A stretch of DNA of 62,208 nt from an uncultured Lachnospiraceae bacterium (GTDB lineage Bacteria > Bacillota > Clostridia > Lachnospirales > Lachnospiraceae): NCBI GenBank assembly GCA_910584965.1, contig CAJUDZ010000022.1:1-62208 (forward strand). The letters are read 5' to 3'. Made by a program: the position numbers and the translations under genes. Numbering within the stretch: the first letter of the stretch is position 1; every line of letters starts with the position of its first letter. Under the pieces are notes generated by a model. It did no database searches, had not been told where the DNA came from, and saw only the letters and a program-made list of their open reading frames with translations. Below, in pieces: positions 44,308 through 53,595 of this stretch.

Positions 44308-44414
44308 TTCATTCCTCCATTCCCGGCCCGCGGCTCTCCGGCCGCAGGCGCAATATTGTATAGCCCGCCGCTTCTTCCGCATCTTTGTACGTTTCAGCCG
44401 GGTCTGATGCAAAA

Positions 44415-46571
44415 CTATGCAAGTATCATCTCTTCCGAAACCATAACCGGAAGCACGCTGACTTTCTTCCCGGTAAGCTTCTCGCTGCGGTTCTCCGGCT
44501 GTGTTCCGCCGATCGAAACGAGGTATTTCCCGACACCGACTCTGTTGACCGCCTGTTCGTCATACAACGCAAACGCGCTGACCGGAAGCTTTATGACGAT
44601 TTCCTTGCTCTCTCCCGGCTTCAATGTCACCTTGCGGATGCCTTTCAGCTGAGCGTTCGGCGTTCCTTCCCTGTCGGCTTTTACATAGACCTGTACGGTC
44701 TCCGTGCCTTCTCTGCTTCCCGTATTGGCAACGACCGCCTTCACTTCGATGCCTTCTTCTCCCACCGTATCGCAGGAAACCGACGCGTCCGTATAGGTAA
44801 AATCCGTATAGGACAGGCCGTATCCAAACGGATACAGAGCTTCATTCGTCATGTAGCGGTAGGTTCTTCCCTTCATGGAATAATCGGTAAAAGCGGGCAG
44901 CTCTTCCAGTGTCCGGTAAAACGTTACCGGCATCCTTCCTTCCGGATTTTTCTCTCCGAACAGTATCCGCGCAATCGCTCTTCCGCCCTGTGCGCCCGGA
45001 TACCAGCCCTGCAGAACGGCCGGTACATGTTCGTCGGCCCATTCCACCGCAAGCGCGCTTCCCGAAAGAAGCACAAGCACGACGGGTTTACCGCTGGCAC
45101 AGGCGATCTCCAGAATTTCCTGCTGTCTGCCGGGCAGATTCAGATTCGGTTTGTCGCCGCTCGCATACTGGTTGCCCTGATCGCCCTCTTCGCCTTCCAG
45201 ACCGGAATCCAGTCCGAGACACATCACGATCACGTCGCTCGCATCACAAATGGCCTTTACTTCCGAATCCCTGTCCTGTCCTTTGCTCAGATTGCTGATT
45301 TTATCCTGATACAGATGACAGCCTTCGGATACGAGTACCCGCACATCATCGCCCACATACTCCTGAATGCCCTCGGCTATTGTAAAATACCGGGATGCCG
45401 TTCCTTCATAGTTGCCGATCAGCGCTTTCCGGTTATTGGCATTGGGGCCGATCACGCCGAGCGTTTTGATTCCGCTTTTGTCGAGCGGCAGAAGGTTGTT
45501 TTCATTCTTCAATAAAACAACGCATTTCTCCGCCGCTTTCAGATTCAATGCCTGCATCTGTGCCGAATCCACCGCCGTATAAGGGATTTCATCAAAGGGC
45601 GTTTTCGCTTTTTCCTCAAAAAGACCGAGTTTCATCCGGGTCGTGAACAGATGTACAAGCGCCTCGTCCACGCGTTCTTCGGGTATCATGCCTTTCTCCA
45701 CCGCATCCTTCACATAAACGAAAAGATTGCCGCAGTTTAAGTCACAGCCGTTTTTCACCGCGAGCGCAACGGATTCTTCCGCCCCGGCCGTTACGCAATG
45801 GCCTTCGTGGAAATCTTTGATCGCCCAGCAGTCGGAAACCACATGGCCCTTAAAGCCCCATTCCTTCCGCAGTATATCCTGCAGAAGCGTTTTGCTTCCG
45901 CAGCACGGTTCCCCGTTCGTCCGGTTATAAGCGCCCATGACCGCCTCTACCTTTGCTTCCTGCACGCAGGCTTTGAACGCGGGCAGATAAGTTTCGTACA
46001 GATCCTGCCTGCTCACCTCGGCGTTGAACTCATGACGCAGATCCTCCGGACCGCTGTGCACCGCAAAATGTTTGGCGCAGGCCGCCGCCTTCATGTAATT
46101 CTCGTCGTGTCCCTGGATGCCTTCCACAAACCGCACGCCGAGCCTGGACGTCAGATACGGGTCTTCCCCGAACGTCTCATGGCCTCTGCCCCATCTCGGA
46201 TCCCTGAAAATATTCACGTTGGGAGACCAGAAAGTCAGTCCCTTATAAATATCAAAATCCTCATACTTCTGCTGCGCATTGAATTTCGCCCGGCCTTCCG
46301 TGGAAATGGCATCCGCCACTTCTTCGATAAAGTCCTCGTCAAATGTCGCTGCCAGCGACACCGCCTGCGGAAATACGGTGGCCGTTCCTGCTCTCGCCAC
46401 TCCGTGAAGCGCTTCGTTCCACCAGTTATAAGCCTTTATGCCAAGTCTTTCTATGGCAGGAGCGCCGTGTAGCATCTGAAAAGCCTTTTCCTCCAATGTC
46501 ATCTGTGCGACCAGACTGCGGGCACGCTCTTCAAACGCCGCGTTTCTGTCTTCGTTTCTTACAAGTTCCAT
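44415..46571 (-). CDS. GH3 beta-xylosidase-type glycosidase
   Basis: A 718-residue GH3 enzyme: N-terminal barrel with the nucleophile Asp in GHVVSDCWAIKDF, the KHFAVHSGPEDLRHEF motif typical of xylosidase-type GH3 proteins, the alpha/beta sandwich (VIVMCLGLDSGLEGEEGD) and a C-terminal fibronectin-III-like domain. No signal peptide. The start at 46571 has GGAGG 7 bases upstream; the ATG two codons earlier is too close. It is the first gene of the unit GH3-aguA and diverges from the AraC regulator. It probably releases xylose from imported xylo-oligosaccharides. Confidence 0.92.
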   Translation of the reverse strand: MELVRNEDRNAAFEERARSLVAQMTLEEKAFQMLHGAPAIERLGIKAYNWWNEALHGVARAGTATVFPQAVSLAATFDEDFIEEVADAISTEGRAKFNAQQKYEDFDIYKGLTFWSPNVNIFRDPRWGRGHETFGEDPYLTSRLGVRFVEGIQGHDENYMKAAACAKHFAVHSGPEDLRHEFNAEVSRQDLYETYLPAFKACVQEAKVEAVMGAYNRTNGEPCCGSKTLLQDILRKEWGFKGHVVSDCWAIKDFHEGHCVTAGAEESVALAVKNGCDLNCGNLFVYVKDAVEKGMIPEERVDEALVHLFTTRMKLGLFEEKAKTPFDEIPYTAVDSAQMQALNLKAAEKCVVLLKNENNLLPLDKSGIKTLGVIGPNANNRKALIGNYEGTASRYFTIAEGIQEYVGDDVRVLVSEGCHLYQDKISNLSKGQDRDSEVKAICDASDVIVMCLGLDSGLEGEEGDQGNQYASGDKPNLNLPGRQQEILEIACASGKPVVLVLLSGSALAVEWADEHVPAVLQGWYPGAQGGRAIARILFGEKNPEGRMPVTFYRTLEELPAFTDYSMKGRTYRYMTNEALYPFGYGLSYTDFTYTDASVSCDTVGEEGIEVKAVVANTGSREGTETVQVYVKADREGTPNAQLKGIRKVTLKPGESKEIVIKLPVSAFALYDEQAVNRVGVGKYLVSIGGTQPENRSEKLTGKKVSVLPVMVSEEMILA

Positions 46572-46757
46572 TCCCATACCTCCATGCCTGTTTGATAAAC
46601 ATCCATACCGCCGGATATTCGTTGTATTCTGCTATTATGTCTTTCGCCAGCTCCTCCTGCGGCTTCATTTTCAGTGCTTCATAATTATGCTGTAAAACAT
46701 GTTTCTTTCAGGCCCGTTATTAGTCAAAGTATACAACAGCCCGTTCCTTTGGACTCT

Positions 46758-46791
46758 TCACTTCTTGCTCTGTCATAACCAGATATTGCTA
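46758..46791 (-). promoter_or_regulatory. Tandem candidate AraC half-sites before GH3
   Basis: On the minus strand TAGCAATATCTG (46780-46791) and GAGCAAGAAGTGA (46758-46770) share (T/G)AGCAA and start 21 bp apart, the spacing of AraC-type direct-repeat half-sites. A TATACT -10 box follows about 46 bp after the first site. The rest of the 460-bp gap 46572-47033 is AT-rich and holds only the AraC promoter. Confidence 0.5.
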
Positions 46792-46928
46792 AATGATGCT
46801 CTCCAAACGATACCCCTGTCACTTTTTTCTATCCAATATTTATATTTTACAGGTAATTATTTTATTTTTTCAAGACAACATGCCCGTTTTAGGCCACTTT
46901 CCATCTTTCCCGTATAGCAAAATTTGAT

Positions 46929-46957
46929 TTGACACTTTTCTCTGTTTATGCTATCAC
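46929..46957 (+). promoter_or_regulatory. Promoter of AraC-family regulator gene
   Basis: TTGACA (46929-46934) and TATCAC (46952-46957) are 17 bp apart, about 75 bp before the regulator's start codon. Confidence 0.75.
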
Positions 46958-47033
46958 TTAAAGTAGGACAACAAATTCGGAATACAGCGCCAGTATCTGA
47001 GGAATATGCTGAGGATTGACAGGAGCCTTCACC

Positions 47034-47957
47034 ATGATAAAAATTCTTAACGGCATCCACGAAACGGTAGCTTACGACTACTTTCCAACCATCAAACTCT
47101 ATCATAATATGGAAGCGGAAGACTATCCGCTCCACTGGCATACCGCAATGGAGATCATTATGCCGGTGCGGAAAGAATATACCGTCGTTATCGATGAAAC
47201 CCCCCATACGTTCGGCGAAGGGGATATTTTCATAACGCCGCCGGGCACGCTGCACCGCCTGATCGCTCCGCCGCCCGACGCCGGCGGGGATGAAGGGGAA
47301 CGGCTCATCATCCTTTTGGATTACAGCCTTGTCTGCAACGTAAAAGGAATGGACTCTTTAATCCATTCCCTTCATCCTTACGCTCTCATCAGCCGGAAAG
47401 AATATCCCGGGCTGAACGGACAGCTCGCTTCCTGTCTGCATGAAATCAGCCGCGAATACGATAACCGCATCGCTTTCACGGAAGCCTGCATCTATTCCTT
47501 AATCATACGCTTTTTTGTCACCATCGGCCGCGCCAACTTCAATGCCAGCGAAAAATTTCCCGGCATTACTTCGAGCAAACAGCACGAATACATCGAAAAA
47601 TTTATGGACGTCTGCAATTACATAACCGACCATTGCACCGAAAATATCAATGTGGATGATCTCGCCGCCCTGGCCGGCTTTTCCAAGTTCCACTTTTCCA
47701 GGCTGTTCAAACAGTTTTCCGGCGTCTCCTGTTATGAATATCTGACCCAGAAAAGGATCATTCACGCGGAAGCCCTGCTGATTCAGCCGAATATTTCCAT
47801 AACCGAAGCGGCAATGCGTTCGGGCTTCGGCAGCCTTTCTACCTTTAACCGCATTTTCAAGGCCGCCAAACACTGTACGCCGTCCGAATACAAAAACCTG
47901 AATCAGTCCAAACCGGCATCGGAGCAGGAAAGAACCGTTTCCGACGCCGGATTCTGA
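47034..47957 (+). CDS. AraC family transcriptional regulator
   Basis: A 307-residue regulator with an N-terminal cupin (LHWHTAMEIIMPVRKEYTV; FITPPGTLHRL) and a C-terminal double helix-turn-helix (about 205-300: VDDLAALAGFSKFHFSRLFKQ; SITEAAMRSGFGSLSTFNR). The start at 47034 has AGGAG 8 bases upstream. It is the only plus-strand gene of the xylan locus and diverges from the GH3-aguA unit. It probably activates that unit and the lplB transporter when xylan-derived sugars bind the cupin. Confidence 0.93.
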   Translation: MIKILNGIHETVAYDYFPTIKLYHNMEAEDYPLHWHTAMEIIMPVRKEYTVVIDETPHTFGEGDIFITPPGTLHRLIAPPPDAGGDEGERLIILLDYSLVCNVKGMDSLIHSLHPYALISRKEYPGLNGQLASCLHEISREYDNRIAFTEACIYSLIIRFFVTIGRANFNASEKFPGITSSKQHEYIEKFMDVCNYITDHCTENINVDDLAALAGFSKFHFSRLFKQFSGVSCYEYLTQKRIIHAEALLIQPNISITEAAMRSGFGSLSTFNRIFKAAKHCTPSEYKNLNQSKPASEQERTVSDAGF

Positions 47958-47987
47958 TCTTTCACACGGGCCGGCAAAAACGCCGCA

Positions 47988-49982
47988 TCATATGCTGCAT
48001 TCCAGCCGGAACGGGCTCATTGGGAATCCGTCCGCATTATAAAGCAGCGCTCCCCGGTTGGTATTGTGATAACAGTACCTGATTTCCCGTATTTGTTCAA
48101 GCGGCTCATCGCATTTTAAAACCACATCGTTTTCCACGACAACGGCTCTTACGGCAAAGAGCCGTTCTTTTTCGTCCATCAGCTCAAAATCCTTAATTTC
48201 CGTTCCCTTATCCTCGGAGCAGGCATACAGGCCCGACGCATTTTTACAATGCAGCGTTATCTGCCAGACCGTCTGTTCCGGCCCTTCCTGCCGCTCCTGT
48301 GCGCCGGCAGGTAAAATCCGTTCCGCGCTGACTTTCTCTACCTGCGGCCCGCTGCATTCTATCCGAAGTCCGTACAGCTTCGCCGCGGCCTGCATGGCCA
48401 GCCGATAGCCGATTCCTTCTTTATTCAGCGGATGAAGATCATTGTCTTCCCCCAGATCGATGGCAACGACCATTCCCGTACCCGGAATGTTCAGGGCCTG
48501 CCGCTGCGCCTCCCGGATTCCCGGCCAGTCGCTGTATGTCTCGTTCCGTTCCTTTTCGTAAATATCCGCCGCAAAATTGGGCAGCTGCACATAGAGGAAC
48601 GGTATCTCGTCGTTCCATTTTTCCCGGTATCCGGAAATCATGCGTTCCGTCAGTTCCAGATAACGGGATGCCGCCGCATGGGTGTTGGATTCGCCCTGAT
48701 ACCAGAGGATTCCCGCTATCGCATATTTATGACAGGGCGCCGTCATCGCATGATACAGTCCCGTAGGTTTCCAGTTCACGAAATCCGTTTCCCCGATTAT
48801 CTCACAGGATGCGCCGATTCTGTACTGCCAGACGCCCGAAAGCTCAATCCGCTCTTCTTCCCGGAAAAGCGCATATGTTTTGCCGTCGGTAAACCTTCCG
48901 TGCCCGGTTTCACACTTGACGCGGATAACAATGGTATTTTTCCCCTGTCTGAGAAGCCCTTCCGGCACGACATATTTCCGGGGCGGATACTGATAATCCG
49001 TATGGCCGACGCAGACGCCGTTGACATAGACCGTGTCGCTGTCCACGATCGTTCCGAGCCAAAGCTTCGCCTCCCTGCCGGCAAGGTTTTCATCGACGGT
49101 AAATTCCCTGCTAAACCATACGCTTCCGATAAAACCGTTTAATTCCGTGTTTTCAAAAAAGAAAGGGATTTCCACGTCCTTCCAGCCTCCGCCGTCCGCA
49201 TCTTCCGGATTCTGCCCCCGGTCCGGCTTCCCCTGCGCCCAGTTCTCCCGAAGCCCCCGGTCTGCGGCATCCAGACGGCTATGCCAGGCGGCCGCCTGCT
49301 CCTCATTCTTTTTCAACTGCCCTTTTACAAAGGCATCGTCGCCGTATTGGTCGGCCAGCGCAAGAAAATCCTGATATCCCGCCAGCATATCCCTTCCCAT
49401 CCAGGTTTCGATCCTCGAACCGCCGAGGCTCGCGTTGATCAGTCCCACCGGAACCCCCGATACCGCGTAGAAATGTTTTGCAAAGAAATACGCCGTTGCG
49501 GAAAAATCCAGAATGGTGTCCTTCGATACGGCCGTCCATTCACCGCTTTCCAGATCTTTCAGCGGCCCGTGAAAATCGCTCTGCTCCGTTATTTTAAAAG
49601 TACGGACAGGCATGTCTTCCCGGTCTTCATCGAACCGGAGGAGTTCCTGCGGATACCGGTCTATGACCCTGCGCATCGGAAGCTCCATATTGGACTGCCC
49701 GGAGCACAGAAAGACATCTCCGATCAGAATATCCCTGATCTTTCTTTCCGCCCCGCCGTCGTCAGAAATCCGCATTTCATACGGGCCGCCCGGCTCCGTT
49801 TCCTTCAGGAAAATTTCCCATTCACCGTTCATGCCGGTTTCACAGCCGTAATCCGAACCAAGAAACGAAACGCAGACTTTCCGCCCCGGTTCGTCCCATC
49901 CCCATATACGCGCTTTTTTCTTCTGCTGTAAAATCATGCCGTCGCTTATCAGTCTCGGTAATATCAATCCGCTCATGCCCAT
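47988..49982 (-). CDS. SASA-family carbohydrate acetylesterase
   Basis: A 664-residue protein of the sialate O-acetylesterase (SASA) family. The nucleophile Ser is in FLCSGQSNMELPM and the catalytic Asp-His in GEDNDLHPLNKEG. A jelly-roll domain is inserted at about 275-390 (FFENTELNGFIGSVWFSREF). No signal peptide is visible. In this setting it more likely removes acetyl groups from acetylated xylo-oligosaccharides than from sialic acid. It converges with the AraC gene, 30 bp away, and its upstream region carries one copy of the GH3 promoter motif. Confidence 0.88.
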   Translation of the reverse strand: MGMSGLILPRLISDGMILQQKKKARIWGWDEPGRKVCVSFLGSDYGCETGMNGEWEIFLKETEPGGPYEMRISDDGGAERKIRDILIGDVFLCSGQSNMELPMRRVIDRYPQELLRFDEDREDMPVRTFKITEQSDFHGPLKDLESGEWTAVSKDTILDFSATAYFFAKHFYAVSGVPVGLINASLGGSRIETWMGRDMLAGYQDFLALADQYGDDAFVKGQLKKNEEQAAAWHSRLDAADRGLRENWAQGKPDRGQNPEDADGGGWKDVEIPFFFENTELNGFIGSVWFSREFTVDENLAGREAKLWLGTIVDSDTVYVNGVCVGHTDYQYPPRKYVVPEGLLRQGKNTIVIRVKCETGHGRFTDGKTYALFREEERIELSGVWQYRIGASCEIIGETDFVNWKPTGLYHAMTAPCHKYAIAGILWYQGESNTHAAASRYLELTERMISGYREKWNDEIPFLYVQLPNFAADIYEKERNETYSDWPGIREAQRQALNIPGTGMVVAIDLGEDNDLHPLNKEGIGYRLAMQAAAKLYGLRIECSGPQVEKVSAERILPAGAQERQEGPEQTVWQITLHCKNASGLYACSEDKGTEIKDFELMDEKERLFAVRAVVVENDVVLKCDEPLEQIREIRYCYHNTNRGALLYNADGFPMSPFRLECSI

Positions 49983-50097
49983 TCACGTTCCTTCCTTCTG
50001 TCAGCCTGCACAGTCAATCTGTCCGTATCATACAGTTATTATGATAATTGTAAGACAAAGGAAACGGTTCGTCTCTGCAATTTACAGGAACCTCTTC

Positions 50098-50110
50098 TCA
50101 TTTCTTGCTA
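50098..50110 (-). promoter_or_regulatory. Candidate AraC half-site before SASA gene
   Basis: On the minus strand TAGCAAGAAATGA matches GAGCAAGAAGTGA of the GH3 promoter in 11 of 13 positions. It lies about 115 bp upstream of the SASA start. Support is comparative only. Confidence 0.35.
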
Positions 50111-50163
50111 TCTGCCGCGGCAGCTCCCCCATTCCCAGGGGGCAGGCTGCGCGGATGACGCCC

Positions 50164-50766
50164 TTATATTACGCCGAGTTTTTCCAGTTCTTCTCTCGCC
50201 TGTTTCTGATTCCTGAATAAAATCGTATGGATTCCGAAGGCTTCCGCGCCCGTCAGGTTCTTCTGCGTATCGTCCAGAAAAACACATTCTTCCGGAACGA
50301 GCCGGTACCGGTCGATCAAAATCTGATAGATTTCCGGCATCGGCTTGATAACCTTCTCCTGATAAGAAAGGATTCCTCCGTCCATATAAGGCAGAAAGTC
50401 CAGCGCTTTCGCACATTCCTTTCCCGCTCTTTCGGAAAAATTGGACAAATACAAAACCTGATAGCCTTTCTGCTTTAACTCCTGTATCCACGGAATCGCA
50501 TAATCATTCCGTACCACCATGCCTGCCACGTCGGAAAGACATCTGCGGATATCCGCCTCCATCTCCGGGTCATTCTCAATAAATTTCCGTATGATCTCTT
50601 CCCCGGTCAGCTCTCCCCTGTCGTATTCGTTCCAGGCGTCGCTCTTCACCGTTGCCTTTGCAAGCCTCTCCAGCCGTTCCCCCGTATAGCCAAACCGTCT
50701 GTAATGCGCTTCCCATGTAAAATCCGCAAGCACATTTCCGATATCAAAAATAATTGTCCTGATCAT
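50164..50766 (-). CDS. HAD-IA family phosphatase
   Basis: A 200-residue haloacid-dehalogenase superfamily hydrolase. Motif I is IIFDIGNVLADF, motif II LYLSNFSERAG, the Lys is in GGILSYQEKVIKP and motif IV is CVFLDDTQKN. FDIGNVL resembles the YihX-type glucose-1-phosphatase subgroup, so a sugar phosphate is the likely substrate. The start at 50766 has GGAGG 10 bases upstream. It follows LysR by 63 bp on the same strand. Confidence 0.9.
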   Translation of the reverse strand: MIRTIIFDIGNVLADFTWEAHYRRFGYTGERLERLAKATVKSDAWNEYDRGELTGEEIIRKFIENDPEMEADIRRCLSDVAGMVVRNDYAIPWIQELKQKGYQVLYLSNFSERAGKECAKALDFLPYMDGGILSYQEKVIKPMPEIYQILIDRYRLVPEECVFLDDTQKNLTGAEAFGIHTILFRNQKQAREELEKLGVI

Positions 50767-50829
50767 GATCTGTCTTCCTCCTTTCCTGTTTTCCATATAT
50801 TTCTCAAGACAGCAGTTGTGCAAAACATA

Positions 50830-51732
50830 CTAATCAGAAGCAGGGTGCTGTTTCTCAAACAGCCCCAGCAGATTTTCGGCGGCCGCGGACAGCGGATTCC
50901 TCCGGTCCGTCACCACGCAAAACTGCCGTCTCGGAATGATTTTATTAAAGCGAAGTTCAAAAAGCTGCCCGTTTTCCAGATATTCCGCCGCAAAATCCCT
51001 GACGACACACCCGACGCCAAGATTGCGAAGCGCGAACTGCACAATCATCTCGCTGGTTGCCAGCTCAAATTCCGGGTGAATGCTTACCCGGTTTTCCAGC
51101 AGAAACCGTTCCATATTGCGCCTCGTGCTCGTAAGGCCTTCCAGAAAAATCAGGGGCATTGTTTCAAGTTCCTGCAGATCCAGCATTTTATTCTTATATT
51201 GAATAAACTTTCTGCCCGCCACAAAAATATCTTCGATTTCCCGCACACTTCCGGTACAAATCGATTCCGTTTTCTCAAAAGGCGTGCTGACCACACCAAA
51301 ATCGATCTTCCCTTCCTGCAGATTCCGCAGCGTTTCCGGCGTCGGCGCATTTGTCACCGACACCCGGATACCGGGATATTTTTCATGAAAACGTTCGAGA
51401 TACGGAAGCAGGTAAAACTGCAGCGTCATATCGCTTGCGCCGATATGAATTTCTCCCAGATCGAGATTCAGCATCTGTTTCAGCTTCTTTTCACCGAGCG
51501 CAAACTGCTCACAGCCTTTTGCCACATAATGATAAAGCAGTTCGCCTTCTTTCGTCAGTCTGACGCCTCTCGGCACTCTGACAAAAAGCTTCGCGCCGAG
51601 CGCATGCTCCAGCTGCCTTACCGACTGGCTGACCGCCGGCTGGGAGACGGCGAGTTCCTCTGCCGCCGCCGTCAGGCTGCCGCACTTTGCGACATGGTAA
51701 AAAATTTTGTAATATTCTAAACTGGTTATCAT
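50830..51732 (-). CDS. LysR family transcriptional regulator
   Basis: A 300-residue LTTR: winged helix-turn-helix at the N-terminus (KCGSLTAAAEELAVSQPAVSQSVRQLE cut into its standard helices) and a periplasmic-binding-like effector domain (LDLGEIHIGASD; GKIDFGVVSTPFE). The start at 51732 has GGAAGGG 5 bases upstream. It lies directly downstream of metNIQ on the same strand, behind a strong hairpin; it may regulate the methionine importer, but LysR targets are more often divergent. Confidence 0.92.
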   Translation of the reverse strand: MITSLEYYKIFYHVAKCGSLTAAAEELAVSQPAVSQSVRQLEHALGAKLFVRVPRGVRLTKEGELLYHYVAKGCEQFALGEKKLKQMLNLDLGEIHIGASDMTLQFYLLPYLERFHEKYPGIRVSVTNAPTPETLRNLQEGKIDFGVVSTPFEKTESICTGSVREIEDIFVAGRKFIQYKNKMLDLQELETMPLIFLEGLTSTRRNMERFLLENRVSIHPEFELATSEMIVQFALRNLGVGCVVRDFAAEYLENGQLFELRFNKIIPRRQFCVVTDRRNPLSAAAENLLGLFEKQHPASD

Positions 51733-51804
51733 ACATTCCCTTCCGGCCATGCCGCCGGCGTCTCCGGCAGGCCAAAAACGAACGCTGCCGGGTGCATTAT
51801 CTGA

Positions 51805-51834
51805 ACATCCCCGGAAACCAGTTTCCGGGGATGT
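51805..51834 (-). terminator. Strong hairpin after metQ
   Basis: A perfect 14-bp inverted repeat (ACATCCCCGGAAAC/GTTTCCGGGGATGT) with almost no spacer lies 22 bp past the metQ stop. There is no T-run on the minus strand, so it may act as an mRNA 3'-end stabiliser as well as a weak terminator. Confidence 0.6.
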
Positions 51835-51855
51835 CTTTTATTCTGTCAGATTATC

Positions 51856-52821
51856 TTAATTTTTCGCCGGAATAACCGCTCCGTTAAACTGATCTGCAAT
51901 GAACTGCTTGATTTCATCGGACTGCAGAATTTCTACCAGCTTCTTGATCGACTCGTTATCCTTGTTCGCTTCCGTAACGGTAATGATATTTGCGTACTCG
52001 GAATCTTCGCCTTCTCTCATCAGATAGGAAGTCGTATCAATGCTCGCTTCGAGCGCTCTGTTGACGTTTACGAAATAAGCGTCAAAATCCGCCGCCGAAG
52101 GAATGATATTAGCCTGGTCCATCTCCACGATCTCGATCGGAATCAGATATTCTTCCACCTTCTGGATGGAAGCGTCGATCGCCGTCATCGCGGGATCCAG
52201 TTTGATAAATCCTTCCGCTTCCAGAACCTTCAAGGCTCTGTACTCGTTGGAAGAATCGTTCGGAATCGCAATGACTGCGTTCTCCGGCAGTTCTTCCTTC
52301 GTCGCATACTTGTCCGAAAAGCACGCGTAGGGCTCTACGTGAATGCCGCCCATGCTGTACAGGGTCGCGCCCATTTCTTCCTCAATGCTCTCCATCGCCG
52401 GAACGTGCATAAAATATGCGAAGTCGATTTCCCCGTCGATCAGCATGTCGTTCCATGTCGCATCCCATGTGGTTGACACGATATCCAGCTCGATACCCTC
52501 TGCCGCCAGCAGATCGGAAGCCGCATTCAGAATTTCGCTGTGGGGTGTCAGATCGCATACCGCTTTCAATACCACTTTTTCTCCTGACGCATCGTCTGCC
52601 TGTACATCCGCGGTATCCGCCGCATCCTCCGTACCGGACGCTTCCGTAGTGTCCTCTGCACTGTCCGCCGCATTCCCGGTTTCCGCGTCTGCCGCGCTGT
52701 CTGTTGTGCTGCCTGCGCCGTCCGCTGTGCTTCCTGCTCCGTCTGCCTGATTACCGCATCCGCTGAGAAGGGCGGACGCCGTCAGTGCAGTCATCAGCAA
52801 TACTGCAAGTTTCCTTTTCAT
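51856..52821 (-). CDS. metQ: Methionine ABC transporter binding lipoprotein
   Basis: A 321-residue NlpA-family lipoprotein with lipobox ALLSGC. After the Cys comes a 55-60-residue Ala/Asp/Thr/Ser/Glu linker with internal repeats (ADGAGST twice), then the MetQ domain (LTPHSEILNAASDLLAAEGI; FAYFMHVPAMESIE; YFVNVNRALEASI). Without the linker it has normal MetQ length. The binding protein captures D/L-methionine or methionyl peptides outside the cell. It is the last gene of metN-metI-metQ. Confidence 0.93.
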   Translation of the reverse strand: MKRKLAVLLMTALTASALLSGCGNQADGAGSTADGAGSTTDSAADAETGNAADSAEDTTEASGTEDAADTADVQADDASGEKVVLKAVCDLTPHSEILNAASDLLAAEGIELDIVSTTWDATWNDMLIDGEIDFAYFMHVPAMESIEEEMGATLYSMGGIHVEPYACFSDKYATKEELPENAVIAIPNDSSNEYRALKVLEAEGFIKLDPAMTAIDASIQKVEEYLIPIEIVEMDQANIIPSAADFDAYFVNVNRALEASIDTTSYLMREGEDSEYANIITVTEANKDNESIKKLVEILQSDEIKQFIADQFNGAVIPAKN

Positions 52822-52884
52822 AATGTTTCTCCTCTTTTCTGCATTTATTCATTTAATCAGCTTACGCTGCCTTAAATGTCATTT

Positions 52885-53595
52885 TTAAATTAAATGACGT
52901 TTCTTTAAAATCAGTTTGGAAAATGTATCCCCGACAAGCTGTACCGCCTGTACGATCACGATCAGCACAACGATCGTCGCAAACAGCAGATCGTGCTGAA
53001 ATCTCGTATATCCGTATGTGACCGCAATATAACCGATTCCGCCGGCGCCGAAACTGCCCGCCAGCGCCGTCATGGAAATAACGATCACAACCGCGTTCGT
53101 AAAAGCCCGAATCAGGGACGGCAGCGTTTCCGGAACCATGATCGTGAATAAAATCCGGAAGTTGCCGCTTCCCATTGCCTTAGCCGCCTCTATTTTTCCC
53201 TTGTCAAGTTCCAGCAGACTGCTCTCCACCAGCCTTGCAAACAGCGGCACACAGCTTGCGACAAGCGAAATGATACAGGCATTGGAGCCGTATGATTTGC
53301 CGACTAACGCCCTTGCCACCGGGAGCATTACGATAATGATGATCACCTGGGGCAGCGAGCGGAAACAGTTGATGACCGCTCCCAGAACCGTATGAACGAT
53401 TTTACAGGGCATCAGCCCTTCCTTACTCGTCATCACAAGGATAAGGCCGAGCAGAATCCCGAACACGAGGACGAAAACGGAAGAAACGCCGACCATATAC
53501 ATCGTCTCGCTGATCGCAGGGACAACCTGTTCCCATACTTCCGGGCTGAAAGCGTGTTTCAGCACTTCCCAAAAAGAATATTTATACAGACTCAT
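52885..53595 (-). CDS. metI: Methionine ABC transporter permease
   Basis: A 236-residue permease with five or six segments and the transport loop KIEAAKAMGSGNFRILFTIMVPE. Its start overlaps the metN stop by 4 bp and has GGAGG 7 bases upstream. It forms the membrane channel for MetN and MetQ. Confidence 0.93.
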   Translation of the reverse strand: MSLYKYSFWEVLKHAFSPEVWEQVVPAISETMYMVGVSSVFVLVFGILLGLILVMTSKEGLMPCKIVHTVLGAVINCFRSLPQVIIIIVMLPVARALVGKSYGSNACIISLVASCVPLFARLVESSLLELDKGKIEAAKAMGSGNFRILFTIMVPETLPSLIRAFTNAVVIVISMTALAGSFGAGGIGYIAVTYGYTRFQHDLLFATIVVLIVIVQAVQLVGDTFSKLILKKRHLI

